64,000 nt of DNA from SIG603 sp964369415 (GTDB lineage Bacteria; Bacillota; Clostridia; Oscillospirales; Acutalibacteraceae), in contig CAYJFP010000003.1 of NCBI GenBank assembly GCA_964369415.1, forward strand, positions 1-64,000. The letters run 5' to 3'. Positions within the stretch are counted from its first letter, which is position 1, and every line of letters begins with the position of its first letter. The notes under the pieces are model-generated. The model saw only the letters and a list, made by a program, of their open reading frames with translations. It did no database searches and had not been told where the DNA came from. The translations under genes and the position numbers were made by a program. This document shows, one piece after another, positions 51,441 to 60,806 of the stretch.

Positions 51441-52792
51441 TTTACCACTCTTCCGCCTTCACCGCTTGTCACGATATATATTTGCTCTTCCATGCCCGTG
51501 TTTGCATTTATATAGACCAGTACTTCTTGTCCCGTTTCCTTGTCTTTACACAAAAACTCATAGCTTAAAACTTCGCTTTCACCCTCTGTCGGAACTATGG
51601 CAAGACCTGTTTCTACTATATCAAGCTTATCGCTTACAATTCCTTTTGCAGTCTCCTCGTCTATTTGAGGTGGCTGCATTTCTCTTTGCCTGTTGTTCAT
51701 GAGAAATCCATCGCTCGAAAACTCCACCATGCCGCCTTCGGCAAGTTCTAAAGTCATTTTTATCAAATCGGGATAAATAGTCACGCCGTCTTGTACCGCA
51801 TTAAAATTAATAGTACAAGTGTTGTCATTCATCACATAAAAACTTTCCTTAAGATTTTCATAGCCCATTTCAGTTAGATAAGATTGTGCACTATTTAGCG
51901 CCTCTTCATAGCTTAAATTGTTATCGGCGGTTTGATGAGCCTTTTTAAAATACAGCACTTCTCCCCCCATTTTTGTTATCCTAATCGAATTATCCTTTCC
52001 GCTTATTTGATACGATGATAAGTTTCCGTCATCTATATGCATAACGCTTAGATTCTCTATGGGGATTTCCAAAAATTCAGACGCTTTTTGCAAGGCTTCT
52101 TGTTCGCTTATTTCAGTTTTCCCCTTTAGTGCCTCGGCTTCTCTTTTTTCTACATGGTCAGAATATGGTCCGTCGTAAGTCATGGTAGGAAGTGCCGATA
52201 GTTCCTCTTCTAAGTCGTTTACCGAGTCGTCAAATACAGGAGTAGGCGGCAGATTCAGACTTTTATTTAAAACCTGTTCAGTCTCACTCATCCCAATATT
52301 TCCAAGTTCAAGCTCGCTTCTTATTTCTATAAAGCTGCTTTTAATCGCTTCTACATGCTGTTCTAAGACTGTGAAAATCTGATAATCTTCATCGGATAAA
52401 GATTGTCCCGAGGCACTTTTATTTTCTATATAAGAACCAAAATCAGCTATAATCGAAAGACTTTTTTCTATAATTTCACTGTTATCATCTGAAAAAGGAA
52501 GGTAACTTAAGGCCGATTTTGCCCCGCCTCCTGCTTCTTTTAACACAGAAGATATAGCCACTTGTCCCGTAGGAGTCGAGACGTATTTTGACTTATCTAG
52601 TGTAAGTTCTATGTCTTCGAGATATTCTGTCAAATCGCCTAAACTTCTCGTGTAGCTATAGCTAAGATTTTTTCTGTAATTTTCCGAAACAGAAAATAAA
52701 TTCCAAATAAAAATACCAACTAAAGTTAAAACTATTACATGCAGTGAAACAATAATTAGTATAGCTCTCACCGAAAGATTTACTTTTTTCAT
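51437..52792 (-). CDS. ypeB: Germination protein YpeB
   Basis: 451 residues: an N-terminal helix, a long helical YpeB region (YRKNLSYSYTRSLGDLTEYLEDIELTLDKSKY is diagnostic) and three PepSY-type domains at about 210-450. YpeB protects and localises the cortex-lytic enzyme SleB in spores. sleB, normally just upstream, is absent here: the 5' neighbour is a 332-base gap and ruvC. Presence of YpeB indicates a spore-former or a recent descendant. ATG 52792 is preceded by AGGTGGAGAG. Confidence 0.9.
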   Translation of the reverse strand: MKKVNLSVRAILIIVSLHVIVLTLVGIFIWNLFSVSENYRKNLSYSYTRSLGDLTEYLEDIELTLDKSKYVSTPTGQVAISSVLKEAGGGAKSALSYLPFSDDNSEIIEKSLSIIADFGSYIENKSASGQSLSDEDYQIFTVLEQHVEAIKSSFIEIRSELELGNIGMSETEQVLNKSLNLPPTPVFDDSVNDLEEELSALPTMTYDGPYSDHVEKREAEALKGKTEISEQEALQKASEFLEIPIENLSVMHIDDGNLSSYQISGKDNSIRITKMGGEVLYFKKAHQTADNNLSYEEALNSAQSYLTEMGYENLKESFYVMNDNTCTINFNAVQDGVTIYPDLIKMTLELAEGGMVEFSSDGFLMNNRQREMQPPQIDEETAKGIVSDKLDIVETGLAIVPTEGESEVLSYEFLCKDKETGQEVLVYINANTGMEEQIYIVTSGEGGRVVN

Positions 52793-53124
52793 AAAACGCT
52801 CTCCACCTCATGGTTTTTTAAAGAGGCACTGTACAATTACAGTTATATCGATAGCTAAGTCCAAAATTTTGTTTAATTTTTGTAGAATATAGCAGAATTT
52901 TGGCACGCCGATGATTCAACAAAGTTTTAGCCGTTAATTATGCGGTGCCCACTTAAATATATCCTTTGCATTTTTTTAACATTTATGCTATAATGACTCT
53001 AAATGTTTTTATGTTTTGTGCTTTTATCCACTGTGCTTTGCATATATTTTTGTATGAATAATGCGGCATATAAACCGAACATGGACTATATGTGGGTGGC
53101 TATGCAAAGAAAGGTGGATTTAAA
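52793..53124. other. Divergent spacer between ypeB and ruvC
   Basis: 332 bases. It contains the ruvC promoter (52966-52994) and a possible leftward TTGGAC-17-TGTAAT at 52864-52836. No convincing sigma-G box was recognised for ypeB. No ORF or sleB fragment seen. Confidence 0.5.
52966..52994 (+). promoter_or_regulatory. Promoter of ruvCAB
   Basis: TTGCAT (52966-52971), 17 bases, TATAAT (52989-52994). Leader of about 125 bases before ruvC. Confidence 0.7.
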
Positions 53125-53622
53125 TTGATTATACTAGGAATAGACCCAGGATACGCAACTCTTGGCTACGGAGTGGTAGAGTTTAAAAACGGAGTTTACA
53201 GATCTTTAGAGCATGGAGCTATTATAACCGGTGCGACAATGGACTTTTCACGAAGACTTAATGTGATTTTTTCCGATTTAACCGAGGTTATCAAAAGACA
53301 TAAACCCGACAGCGCAAGTGTCGAGAGAATTTTCTTTCAGAACAATCAGAAAACAGCGATAAATGTTGCTCAGGCAAGAGGTGTTATCTTACTCGCTCTT
53401 GAGAGAGAAAACATCAGGACTTTTGAATACACACCGTTACAGATAAAGTCGTCTATAACTGGCTATGGAAAGGCTCAAAAAGCACAGGTTATGGAGATGA
53501 CAAAAAGACTTTTAAGGCTTAACGAACTGCCGAAACCCGATGATGTCGCAGATGCTTTGGCTCTTGCAATATGTCACGGTCAGGTATATAAATATCCTTT
53601 GATGAGGATGAGACGAGAATAA
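53125..53622 (+). CDS. ruvC: Holliday-junction endonuclease RuvC
   Basis: 165 residues from TTG 53125, with AAAGGTGG 7 bases before it; the in-frame extension to 53092 has no site. Catalytic acids are seen in LGIDPGYATLGYG, SVERIFF and the DDVADALALAICH tail. It resolves four-way junctions after RuvAB migration. First gene of ruvC-ruvA-ruvB and of the long rightward cluster. Confidence 0.97.
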   Translation: MIILGIDPGYATLGYGVVEFKNGVYRSLEHGAIITGATMDFSRRLNVIFSDLTEVIKRHKPDSASVERIFFQNNQKTAINVAQARGVILLALERENIRTFEYTPLQIKSSITGYGKAQKAQVMEMTKRLLRLNELPKPDDVADALALAICHGQVYKYPLMRMRRE

Positions 53623-53654
53623 GAGATTAGTTAAAAAGAAGGGATTTGACTTTT

Positions 53655-54254
53655 ATGTTTTATAGTTTAAGTGGAAAATTGATTCACACCGAACCCGGAA
53701 TGGCGGTTATCAGCTGTGGAGGCGTTGGATATAAATGCTTTATTTCTTTTAACACACAAAAATCACTTCCTAAAAAAGGTGAAGAAGCCATGCTCTTTAC
53801 TCATCTCAACGTTAGAGAAGACGCACTAGACATTTTTGGTTTTTCAAGTCAAAGGGAGATGGATTTTTTCAAATTGCTTACAAATATCAGCGGTGTTGGT
53901 CCTAAAGTTTGCCTTTCGATTTTGTCTGAACTTACACCCGATTCCATATGTATTGCCGCAGCAGCAGGAGACAGCAAGGCTTTTTCAAGAGCAAACGGAG
54001 TAGGGCCAAAACTTGCTTCGAGAATCACGCTTGAATTAAAAGACAAAGTTTCTGGCTTGGTCACTAAGCCAGAAAATCAAGACCTAAACTCACCAATTTT
54101 AGAAAGCAGTTCAAACAGCGCTTCGGCACTTCAGGCACTTTTAGCACTAGGCTACAGCCATCAAGAGGCGGCGTTTGCGGTAAACAACATAGACCCAGAA
54201 TTAAAAACAGAGGATATAATTAGACTAGCACTTAAAAGTCTTGCAAAGCATTAA
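53655..54254 (+). CDS. ruvA: Holliday-junction DNA helicase subunit RuvA
   Basis: 199 residues: the OB-fold start MFYSLSGKLIH, helix-hairpin-helix segments (NISGVGPKVCLSILSEL and ANGVGPKLASRITLELKDK), then a flexible linker and the UBA-like C-terminal domain (ALQALLALGYSHQEA). It binds the junction and loads RuvB. ATG 53655 fits the family; a TTG three codons earlier is ignored. GAAGGG lies upstream. Confidence 0.97.
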   Translation: MFYSLSGKLIHTEPGMAVISCGGVGYKCFISFNTQKSLPKKGEEAMLFTHLNVREDALDIFGFSSQREMDFFKLLTNISGVGPKVCLSILSELTPDSICIAAAAGDSKAFSRANGVGPKLASRITLELKDKVSGLVTKPENQDLNSPILESSSNSASALQALLALGYSHQEAAFAVNNIDPELKTEDIIRLALKSLAKH

Positions 54255-54280
54255 GAGTTTTGTAAGGAAAGGAAAAAAAG

Positions 54281-55336
54281 ATGTATTATAGCGACGAAAC
54301 AGATTACGAAAATAGACTTATCGACCCCGAAGAAACCGCTTACGACACTCAAGGTGATAATCCACTTAGGCCGAAGTTTTTAGGCGACTACATCGGGCAG
54401 GATAAAGTTAAGGAAAATCTTTCTATATATATTGAAGCGGCAAAAATGCGAAACGAAGCGCTTGATCATGTGCTTCTTTACGGCCCTCCAGGTCTTGGAA
54501 AAACCACACTTGCTGGAATTATCGCAAATGAGCTTGGTGTAAATCTTAGAATCACCAGTGGTCCTGCTATAGAAAAACCCGGTGATTTAGCCGCACTTTT
54601 GACTTCTCTTTCAGAGGGCGATGTGCTGTTTATCGACGAAATCCATAGGCTGCAAAGAACGGTTGAGGAAATTCTTTATCCCGCCATGGAAGACTTTGCG
54701 ATAGACATCATGACAGGAAAAGGGCAAATGGCGGCCTCCTATCACCTACCGCTTCAAAAATTCACACTAGTGGGTGCAACCACGAGGGCAGGTCAGCTTT
54801 CGGCACCTTTAAGAGATAGATTCGGTGTTGTTTTAAGACTAGAGCTTTATTCACCCGACGAACTTGCCAAAATCATCATGCGAAGCTCTTCTATTTTGGG
54901 AGTAGACATAGATGCGACAGGCGCTTTAGAGCTAGCTTCAAGATCAAGAGGAACGCCCAGAATCGCAAACAGATTTTTAAAGCGAATCAGAGACTTTGCA
55001 CAAGTTATCAGTGACGGAAAAATAACCTATAACACAGCAAAACTGGCACTCGATAGAATGGAAGTTGATGAACTAGGCCTCGATTCTGGTGACAGGCGTA
55101 TGCTTGAAGCGATTATTAAATTTTACGGTGGTGGACCTGTCGGAATTGAAACTTTAGCCGCCGCTATAGGCGAAGAATCCATAACCATCGAAGACGTTTT
55201 AGAGCCTTATCTCATGCAAATCGGCTTTTTAAAAAGGACTCCTAGAGGCAGATGTGTCACAAAACAGGCGTATCTACACTTAGGACTTACCCCGCCTAAA
55301 GAGCTAGAGGATTTACCCGAACAACAAACTTTTTAA
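54281..55336 (+). CDS. ruvB: Holliday-junction DNA helicase subunit RuvB
   Basis: 351 residues: N-terminal LRPKFLGDYIGQDKVKENL, Walker A GPPGLGKTTLAG, Walker B FIDEIHRL, sensor GATTRAGQLSAPLRDRFG and the C-terminal winged helix with RTPRGR. This AAA+ motor drives branch migration. Starts 26 bases after ruvA. The length is normal. Confidence 0.98.
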   Translation: MYYSDETDYENRLIDPEETAYDTQGDNPLRPKFLGDYIGQDKVKENLSIYIEAAKMRNEALDHVLLYGPPGLGKTTLAGIIANELGVNLRITSGPAIEKPGDLAALLTSLSEGDVLFIDEIHRLQRTVEEILYPAMEDFAIDIMTGKGQMAASYHLPLQKFTLVGATTRAGQLSAPLRDRFGVVLRLELYSPDELAKIIMRSSSILGVDIDATGALELASRSRGTPRIANRFLKRIRDFAQVISDGKITYNTAKLALDRMEVDELGLDSGDRRMLEAIIKFYGGGPVGIETLAAAIGEESITIEDVLEPYLMQIGFLKRTPRGRCVTKQAYLHLGLTPPKELEDLPEQQTF

Positions 55337-55380
55337 AAAATATAAATCGTAGTAACAAAACAGTAGAATGGAGTATTATT

Positions 55381-56730
55381 ATGGCAAGATTATTTGGAAC
55401 AGACGGAATACGAGGAATTGCAAACAAGGACCTTGACTGTGAATTAGCACTTAAAATTGGACGTGCCGCCGCCATGGTTTTGACAAGCAAAAGTAACCGT
55501 CATCCAAAAGTTTTAATCGGTAGAGACACTAGAATATCGTCACCAATGCTTGAAAGTGCACTTGCGGCGGGTTTGTGTTCTATCGGAGCTTCTGTCGTGA
55601 GTTTAGGCGTTGTGCCGACACCAGCAGTTGCATATTTAGTTGAAAAATACAAGGCAGATGCGGGAATAATGATTTCTGCTTCTCACAATTCTTATGAATA
55701 TAACGGAATTAAAATCTTTAACGGCGACGGATATAAACTCGCCGATGATTTAGAGGAACAAATAGAAGCAATTATACTAGGACAAGTGGAAGTATCGGAC
55801 CTTCCTGTAAACGAAAACTTGGGCACGATTAGCTATTCGAGCACTGCCACTAGAGATTATATCGAGCACTTAAAGTCGACCATGCATTTTTCTCTTGACG
55901 GGATGAAAATTGCAATCGACTGCGCTAACGGCTCTTCGGCTGTAACCGCCGAGACTCTTTTTACCGAGCTTGGTGCTACATGTCACATGATAGCAGCTGA
56001 GCCAAACGGAATTAACATAAACGAAAACTGCGGCTCAACCCATATGGGAAATTTGACCGAATATGTTAAAGCTCACGATGTAGACGCTGGTTTTGCCTTT
56101 GACGGAGATGCCGACAGATTTCTTTGTGTCGACAACATGGGCAATTTCATTGACGGCGACGTCATCATGGCTATTTGTGCCCTTGACATGAAATCAAGAG
56201 GAAAGCTTTCTAAAAACTGTCTTGTCGGCACTATTATGTCCAACTTAGGCTTAATTAAATTCTGCGAAGACAACGGAATCCACTACGAAGCCACAAAGGT
56301 AGGCGACAGATATGTTTTAGAACAAATGCTTATCGAGGGATATAATTTTGGAGGCGAACAAAGCGGCCACGTTATTTTTAGAGATTTTGCAACCACTGGC
56401 GACGGCCAGCTTACCGCCGCACAACTTTTAAGCATAGTAAAAAGAAGAGAGGCTAAGCTTTCAGACCTACAAACCTTGATGGAAAAATATCCTCAAACCT
56501 TGGTGAATATAACGGTGAATCCAAAGGTTAGACTTGAGTTTTACACTAATCATAATATTAAAAATGCTATTGAAAAAGCCACTGAAGAGCTTGGCACAAA
56601 GGGTAGAGTCGTAGTAAGACCCTCTGGAACAGAACCTCTTATAAGGGTAATGGTAGAAGCTGAAACGGCTGAAATGACACACAAAGTGGCAAACGATGTT
56701 GCCGATGTAATAAAAAAGGAATTGAGCTAA
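55381..56730 (+). CDS. glmM: Phosphoglucosamine mutase
   Basis: 449 residues. Active-site serine in ISASHNSYEYNGIK, metal-binding FDGDADRFLCVD, substrate EQSGHVIF and phosphate-binding RPSGTEPLIRVM. It converts glucosamine-6-phosphate to glucosamine-1-phosphate for peptidoglycan. ATG 55381; the ribosome site is GGAGT. It is the cell-wall gene in the long rightward cluster. Confidence 0.98.
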   Translation: MARLFGTDGIRGIANKDLDCELALKIGRAAAMVLTSKSNRHPKVLIGRDTRISSPMLESALAAGLCSIGASVVSLGVVPTPAVAYLVEKYKADAGIMISASHNSYEYNGIKIFNGDGYKLADDLEEQIEAIILGQVEVSDLPVNENLGTISYSSTATRDYIEHLKSTMHFSLDGMKIAIDCANGSSAVTAETLFTELGATCHMIAAEPNGININENCGSTHMGNLTEYVKAHDVDAGFAFDGDADRFLCVDNMGNFIDGDVIMAICALDMKSRGKLSKNCLVGTIMSNLGLIKFCEDNGIHYEATKVGDRYVLEQMLIEGYNFGGEQSGHVIFRDFATTGDGQLTAAQLLSIVKRREAKLSDLQTLMEKYPQTLVNITVNPKVRLEFYTNHNIKNAIEKATEELGTKGRVVVRPSGTEPLIRVMVEAETAEMTHKVANDVADVIKKELS

Positions 56731-56731
56731 A

Positions 56732-57592
56732 ATGAGAGAATCTATATTAAAAGATTATGAGCTTATCGATACAGACTCAGGTGAAAGACTAGAGCGTTGG
56801 GGCGATATAATCCTCATAAGACCCGACCCACAAATCATATGGGAAACAGGCAAAAAAAATCCACTTTGGAAAAATGCACACGCAAGGTATAAACGCTCGT
56901 CTTCAGGCGGCGGAAAGTGGGAAACCTATAAAAAAATTCCAGATGTGTGGAAGATTAAATACGGCGATTTAGTATTTAATCTAAAACCTATGGGTTTTAA
57001 GCATACAGGACTTTTTCCTGAGCAAGCCATAAACTGGGACTTTGCAATGGATAAAATCGAAAAAGAAGACAGAGAAGTAAAGATTTTGAATCTTTTCGGA
57101 TACACTGGAGCGGCGACTCTTGCTTGCATGTCAAAAGGCGCCCATGTAACACATGTAGACGCCTCAAAAGGCATGGTTCAGTGGGCAAGAGAAAACGCTG
57201 CTGCCTCATCTTTATCGGACAATCCTGTCAGGTGGATAGTTGACGACTGCATGAAATTTGTAAAAAGAGAAGCTAGACGTGGCAATACCTATGACGGAAT
57301 TATAATGGACCCACCGTCTTACGGAAGAGGCCCTGGTGGCGAAGTTTGGAAGCTTGAAAACCAGCTTTTTGAACTTGTGAGCACCTGTATTCCTATTCTT
57401 TCGGACAATCCACTTTTCTTTATACTAAACTCATACACTACTGGGCTCTCCCCTTCTGTGATGACTTACTTATTAAACGTGCTTTTAACACCTAAATTCG
57501 GTGGAAAAGTAAGCGCCGATGAAATAGGACTTAAAGTAACCGACACTGGTTTTACACTTCCATGCGGAAGCACTGCGATTTGGGAAAAATAA
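56732..57592 (+). CDS. Class I SAM-dependent methyltransferase (RlmI/YccW-like)
   Basis: 286 residues. The SAM-binding loop NLFGYTGAATLACMSKGA, the acidic VTHVDASKGMV and the motif IMDPPSYGRGP resemble rRNA m5C methyltransferases of the RlmI group (Methyltrans_SAM). The N-terminal PUA domain of RlmI is replaced by a short segment, so the substrate could differ. Starts 1 base after glmM; translationally coupled. Confidence 0.85.
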   Translation: MRESILKDYELIDTDSGERLERWGDIILIRPDPQIIWETGKKNPLWKNAHARYKRSSSGGGKWETYKKIPDVWKIKYGDLVFNLKPMGFKHTGLFPEQAINWDFAMDKIEKEDREVKILNLFGYTGAATLACMSKGAHVTHVDASKGMVQWARENAAASSLSDNPVRWIVDDCMKFVKREARRGNTYDGIIMDPPSYGRGPGGEVWKLENQLFELVSTCIPILSDNPLFFILNSYTTGLSPSVMTYLLNVLLTPKFGGKVSADEIGLKVTDTGFTLPCGSTAIWEK

Positions 57593-57611
57593 TTTATTAG
57601 GAAGATTTAAA

Positions 57612-58232
57612 ATGAAAGAAAAAGTAGTTAGAATAATAATGGCAACACTCGGCGTTCTTACTGGCGGACTTAGTGTAGGCCTTTTCAAGACCTCGCTTTT
57701 TGGCACCGACCCTTTTCAGTGCTTTATGGCGGGAATCTCCAACGTGATACCTATAGATTTCGGTACACTTTACATGGCGGTTAACGCCATTATGCTTGTG
57801 TTTATCTTGATATTTGCTAGAAAGTACATAGGTTTTGCGACATTAGTAAACATTTTTTTACTAGGATATGTGGTAGACTTTTCGGAAACGATGTTGAAGA
57901 ATTTCTTCCCAGAGCCCGATTTAACCCTAAGAATCATCTTCTTAGTCGTCGGAACGGTCATCCTGTGTTTTGCATCGGCTGTATACTTCACGGCAAACCT
58001 CGGAGTTTCAACCTATGATGCCATCGCACTGATGATTTCTTCTTCAAATAAAAAACTGCCTTTTAAATACTGTAGAATTGGTACAGACTTAATATGTGTT
58101 GGAATTGGCTTCGTATTTTCGGCAGCGATAGGAGTCGGAACCTTGCTCACCGCATTTTTCATGGGGCCTTTAATTTCACTTTTTAGAAATAAAGTGACCG
58201 AACCGTTTTTAAGAAAATTTAAAACCACCTAA
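57612..58232 (+). CDS. YczE/YitT-family membrane protein
   Basis: 206 residues, about five to six hydrophobic helices with the family start (LGVLTGGLSVGLFKTSLFGTDPFQCF) and STYDAIALMIS. Function unknown in general. It lies only 19 bases before ecfA1. Membrane size recalls ECF S-components, but the sequence pattern is YczE-like; an S-component role is only a thought. Confidence 0.82.
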   Translation: MKEKVVRIIMATLGVLTGGLSVGLFKTSLFGTDPFQCFMAGISNVIPIDFGTLYMAVNAIMLVFILIFARKYIGFATLVNIFLLGYVVDFSETMLKNFFPEPDLTLRIIFLVVGTVILCFASAVYFTANLGVSTYDAIALMISSSNKKLPFKYCRIGTDLICVGIGFVFSAAIGVGTLLTAFFMGPLISLFRNKVTEPFLRKFKTT

Positions 58233-58251
58233 TCTTTGATTGGAGAAAAAC

Positions 58252-59112
58252 ATGGCATTTATTGAAGTAAAGGATTTAAGATTTAATTATAATCCCGACG
58301 AAATAGACTCTAAAGAGGCGTTGTCTGGGATAAATATTCAGATAGAAGAGGGCGAATTCGTCGCACTTTTAGGGCACAATGGCTGCGGAAAATCTACACT
58401 TGCAAAAATTTTTAACGGAATGTACACTCCTACTTCGGGACAAGTTTTCATAGACGGACTCGACTCAGCACCCGAGGAAAATAGATTTCCGATAAGAAGA
58501 AAAGTTGGTTTAGTTCAGCAAAATCCCGACAATCAGCTTGTGGCGGGAATCGTTGAAGAAGACGTGGCATTCGGGCCTGAAAATCTTGGCGTTCCACCGC
58601 TTGAAATTAGAAAAAGAGTTGACGAAGCCTTAAAAACTGTCGGAATGTACGAATATAAAGAGCACGCACCGTTTAAACTTTCCGGCGGACAGAAGCAAAG
58701 GGTTGCTATAGCGGGAATTTTAGCAATGGAGACAGGATGCATCGTGCTCGACGAGCCCACGGCAATGCTTGACCCACAAGGCAGACTTGAAGTTGTCGAT
58801 ACTTTAAGAAGGCTTAATGACGAAAAAGGTATTACCATAATTCTAATAACGCATTACATGGACGAGGCAACCCGAGCGGACAGAGTTATCGTAATGGACG
58901 AGGGTAAAATTTTGATTGAAGGCCCTCCTACAGAGGTTTTCACCTATGTTGATATTCTAAAAGAACATCAGCTTGACGTTCCTCAAGCGACCGAGCTTGC
59001 CTATTTACTAAAAGAAAATGGAATAGATTTAGGCGGACATCCGATGAATACCCCCGAGTGCATCGAACTTTTGACAAAATATATTAAGGAAAACGGCTAT
59101 GGCAATAATTGA
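58252..59112 (+). CDS. ecfA1: ECF transporter ATPase 1
   Basis: 286 residues. Walker A GHNGCGKSTLAKI, Q-loop VQQNPDNQLVAG, signature LSGGQKQRVAIAG, Walker B CIVLDEPTAML. ECF modules import vitamins, cobalt or nickel; the substrate-binding S subunits are elsewhere. ATG 58252 follows TTGGAGAAA. It overlaps ecfA2 by 14 bases. Confidence 0.96.
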   Translation: MAFIEVKDLRFNYNPDEIDSKEALSGINIQIEEGEFVALLGHNGCGKSTLAKIFNGMYTPTSGQVFIDGLDSAPEENRFPIRRKVGLVQQNPDNQLVAGIVEEDVAFGPENLGVPPLEIRKRVDEALKTVGMYEYKEHAPFKLSGGQKQRVAIAGILAMETGCIVLDEPTAMLDPQGRLEVVDTLRRLNDEKGITIILITHYMDEATRADRVIVMDEGKILIEGPPTEVFTYVDILKEHQLDVPQATELAYLLKENGIDLGGHPMNTPECIELLTKYIKENGYGNN

Positions 59113-59962
59113 AACAAAACAACTTGAATTTGTATACGGCAAGGGTACTCCATTTGAAAAAACCGCCGTTAATGGTCTTGATATCAGTGTCGAAGAGGGC
59201 GAGATTTTAGGACTTATCGGGCATACAGGTAGCGGTAAATCGACACTTGTTCAAATGCTTAACGGACTTATTAGACCGACTGGTGGACAAGTCTTATTAG
59301 AGGGCAAAGACATCTGGCTTGAGCCTAAAAAAATTAGGGCAGTTAGATTCAAAGTGGGAATGGTGTTCCAGTATCCCGAATATCAGCTATTTGAAGAGAC
59401 CGCTTTAAAAGACATCGCATTTGGCCCTAAGAACATGGGGCTTTCAGAGGAAGAAGCGATAGAAAAAGCAAAAACAGCCGCTGAATTTGTCGGACTAAAA
59501 TCAAAACTACTCTCAAAATCTCCGTTTGAGCTTTCAGGCGGTGAAAAAAGAAGAGTAGCAATAGCTGGAGTTATCGCAATGGATCCGACTGTCTTAATTT
59601 TGGACGAGCCGACTGCGGGACTAGACCCTATGGGTCGTGAACTTCTTCTAGGGCAAATTCTTAAATATCATAAATCGAGAAAAAACACTATTATTCTTGT
59701 CTCACATAGCATGGAGGACGTCGGAAAATACTGCGACAGAGTCCTTGTTATGAACAAGGGCGAAAAAGCCATGATGGATGAGTCTAAAAAAGTGTTTGAA
59801 AAAGGCGCTATTCTTCGTTCAATGGGGCTTAGAGTTCCACAAATCACCCATATTATGACTAAACTTTATGATTTGGGAATGAACGTAGACCCCGGTACTT
59901 TAAAGGTAGAAGATGCCTTAAATCAGCTTTTGCCACTGCTTAAAAAAGGAGGTAAAATATGA
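59099..59962 (+). CDS. ecfA2: ECF transporter ATPase 2
   Basis: 287 residues. Walker A GHTGSGKSTLVQML, Q-loop VFQYPEYQLFEET, signature LSGGEKRRVAIAG, Walker B LILDEPTAGLDP. Its C-terminal third is EcfA2-like. The start lies inside the end of ecfA1, so translation is coupled; it overlaps ecfT by 4 bases. Confidence 0.96.
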   Translation: MAIIETKQLEFVYGKGTPFEKTAVNGLDISVEEGEILGLIGHTGSGKSTLVQMLNGLIRPTGGQVLLEGKDIWLEPKKIRAVRFKVGMVFQYPEYQLFEETALKDIAFGPKNMGLSEEEAIEKAKTAAEFVGLKSKLLSKSPFELSGGEKRRVAIAGVIAMDPTVLILDEPTAGLDPMGRELLLGQILKYHKSRKNTIILVSHSMEDVGKYCDRVLVMNKGEKAMMDESKKVFEKGAILRSMGLRVPQITHIMTKLYDLGMNVDPGTLKVEDALNQLLPLLKKGGKI

Positions 59963-60774
59963 TTTCTGACATCACTATAGGACAGTATTTTCCTACAAAA
60001 AGCGCTATTCACAAAATTGACCCAAGACTTAAAATATGTCTAACCATATTTTTTATAGTACTGCTTTTCATGGCTTCAAACTTTTTTAGCCTAGCCTTAA
60101 TCGTACTCTTCATATTTATCTCTATGTTTTTGTCGAAAGTTCCGATGAAAACATACTTAAAATCACTTAAACCCATACTTTTCATAATATGTTTTACTAC
60201 GATATTAAACCTTTTTTACGGTACTGGTGACCCTTTGTGGGAGTTTGGCTTTTTAAAAATCACCATGGGCGGCATATTAAACAGCGTATTAATTGCTATT
60301 AGAATTGTTTCATTAATCCTTGTAAGCTCGGTTTTAACCTTTAGCACCTCACCGACTCAGCTCACAGATGCACTAGAAAGACTTTTAGCTCCACTTAATC
60401 TGATAAAAGTTCCGGTGCATGAATTTGCGATGATGATGACGATAGCTTTACGCTTTGTACCGACACTTTTAGAGGAAACCGACAAGATTATGTCGGCACA
60501 AAAAGCAAGAGGTGCCGACATGGAAAGCGGCGGAATAATGCAAAGAGTTAAGGCACTCATCCCTATTCTTATCCCCTTATTTGTCTCGGCGTTTAGGCGT
60601 GCCTATGACTTAGCTACCGCCATGGAAAGCAGATGTTATTCTGGCGGAAAAGGCAGAACTAAGATGAAAATTTTAAAAATTGGCAAAATAGACTTTATAG
60701 TCATGTCTATAAGCCTTTTACTTCTTGCGGCATTTATTTTGCTTGGCATTTTCATACCACCAATAGTTAGATAA
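59959..60774 (+). CDS. ecfT: ECF transporter transmembrane scaffold EcfT
   Basis: 271 residues with about six helices and the coupling motif SAQKARGADME plus a second MESRCYSGG. EcfT joins the two ATPases to S subunits. AAAGGAGG precedes the ATG at 59959. This ecfA1-ecfA2-ecfT-truA order is common in Firmicutes, where it often sits among ribosomal genes instead. Confidence 0.95.
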   Translation: MISDITIGQYFPTKSAIHKIDPRLKICLTIFFIVLLFMASNFFSLALIVLFIFISMFLSKVPMKTYLKSLKPILFIICFTTILNLFYGTGDPLWEFGFLKITMGGILNSVLIAIRIVSLILVSSVLTFSTSPTQLTDALERLLAPLNLIKVPVHEFAMMMTIALRFVPTLLEETDKIMSAQKARGADMESGGIMQRVKALIPILIPLFVSAFRRAYDLATAMESRCYSGGKGRTKMKILKIGKIDFIVMSISLLLLAAFILLGIFIPPIVR

Positions 60775-60806
60775 ACTAACAGATTTAAAGAAGAGAGGAG
60801 CATTTT

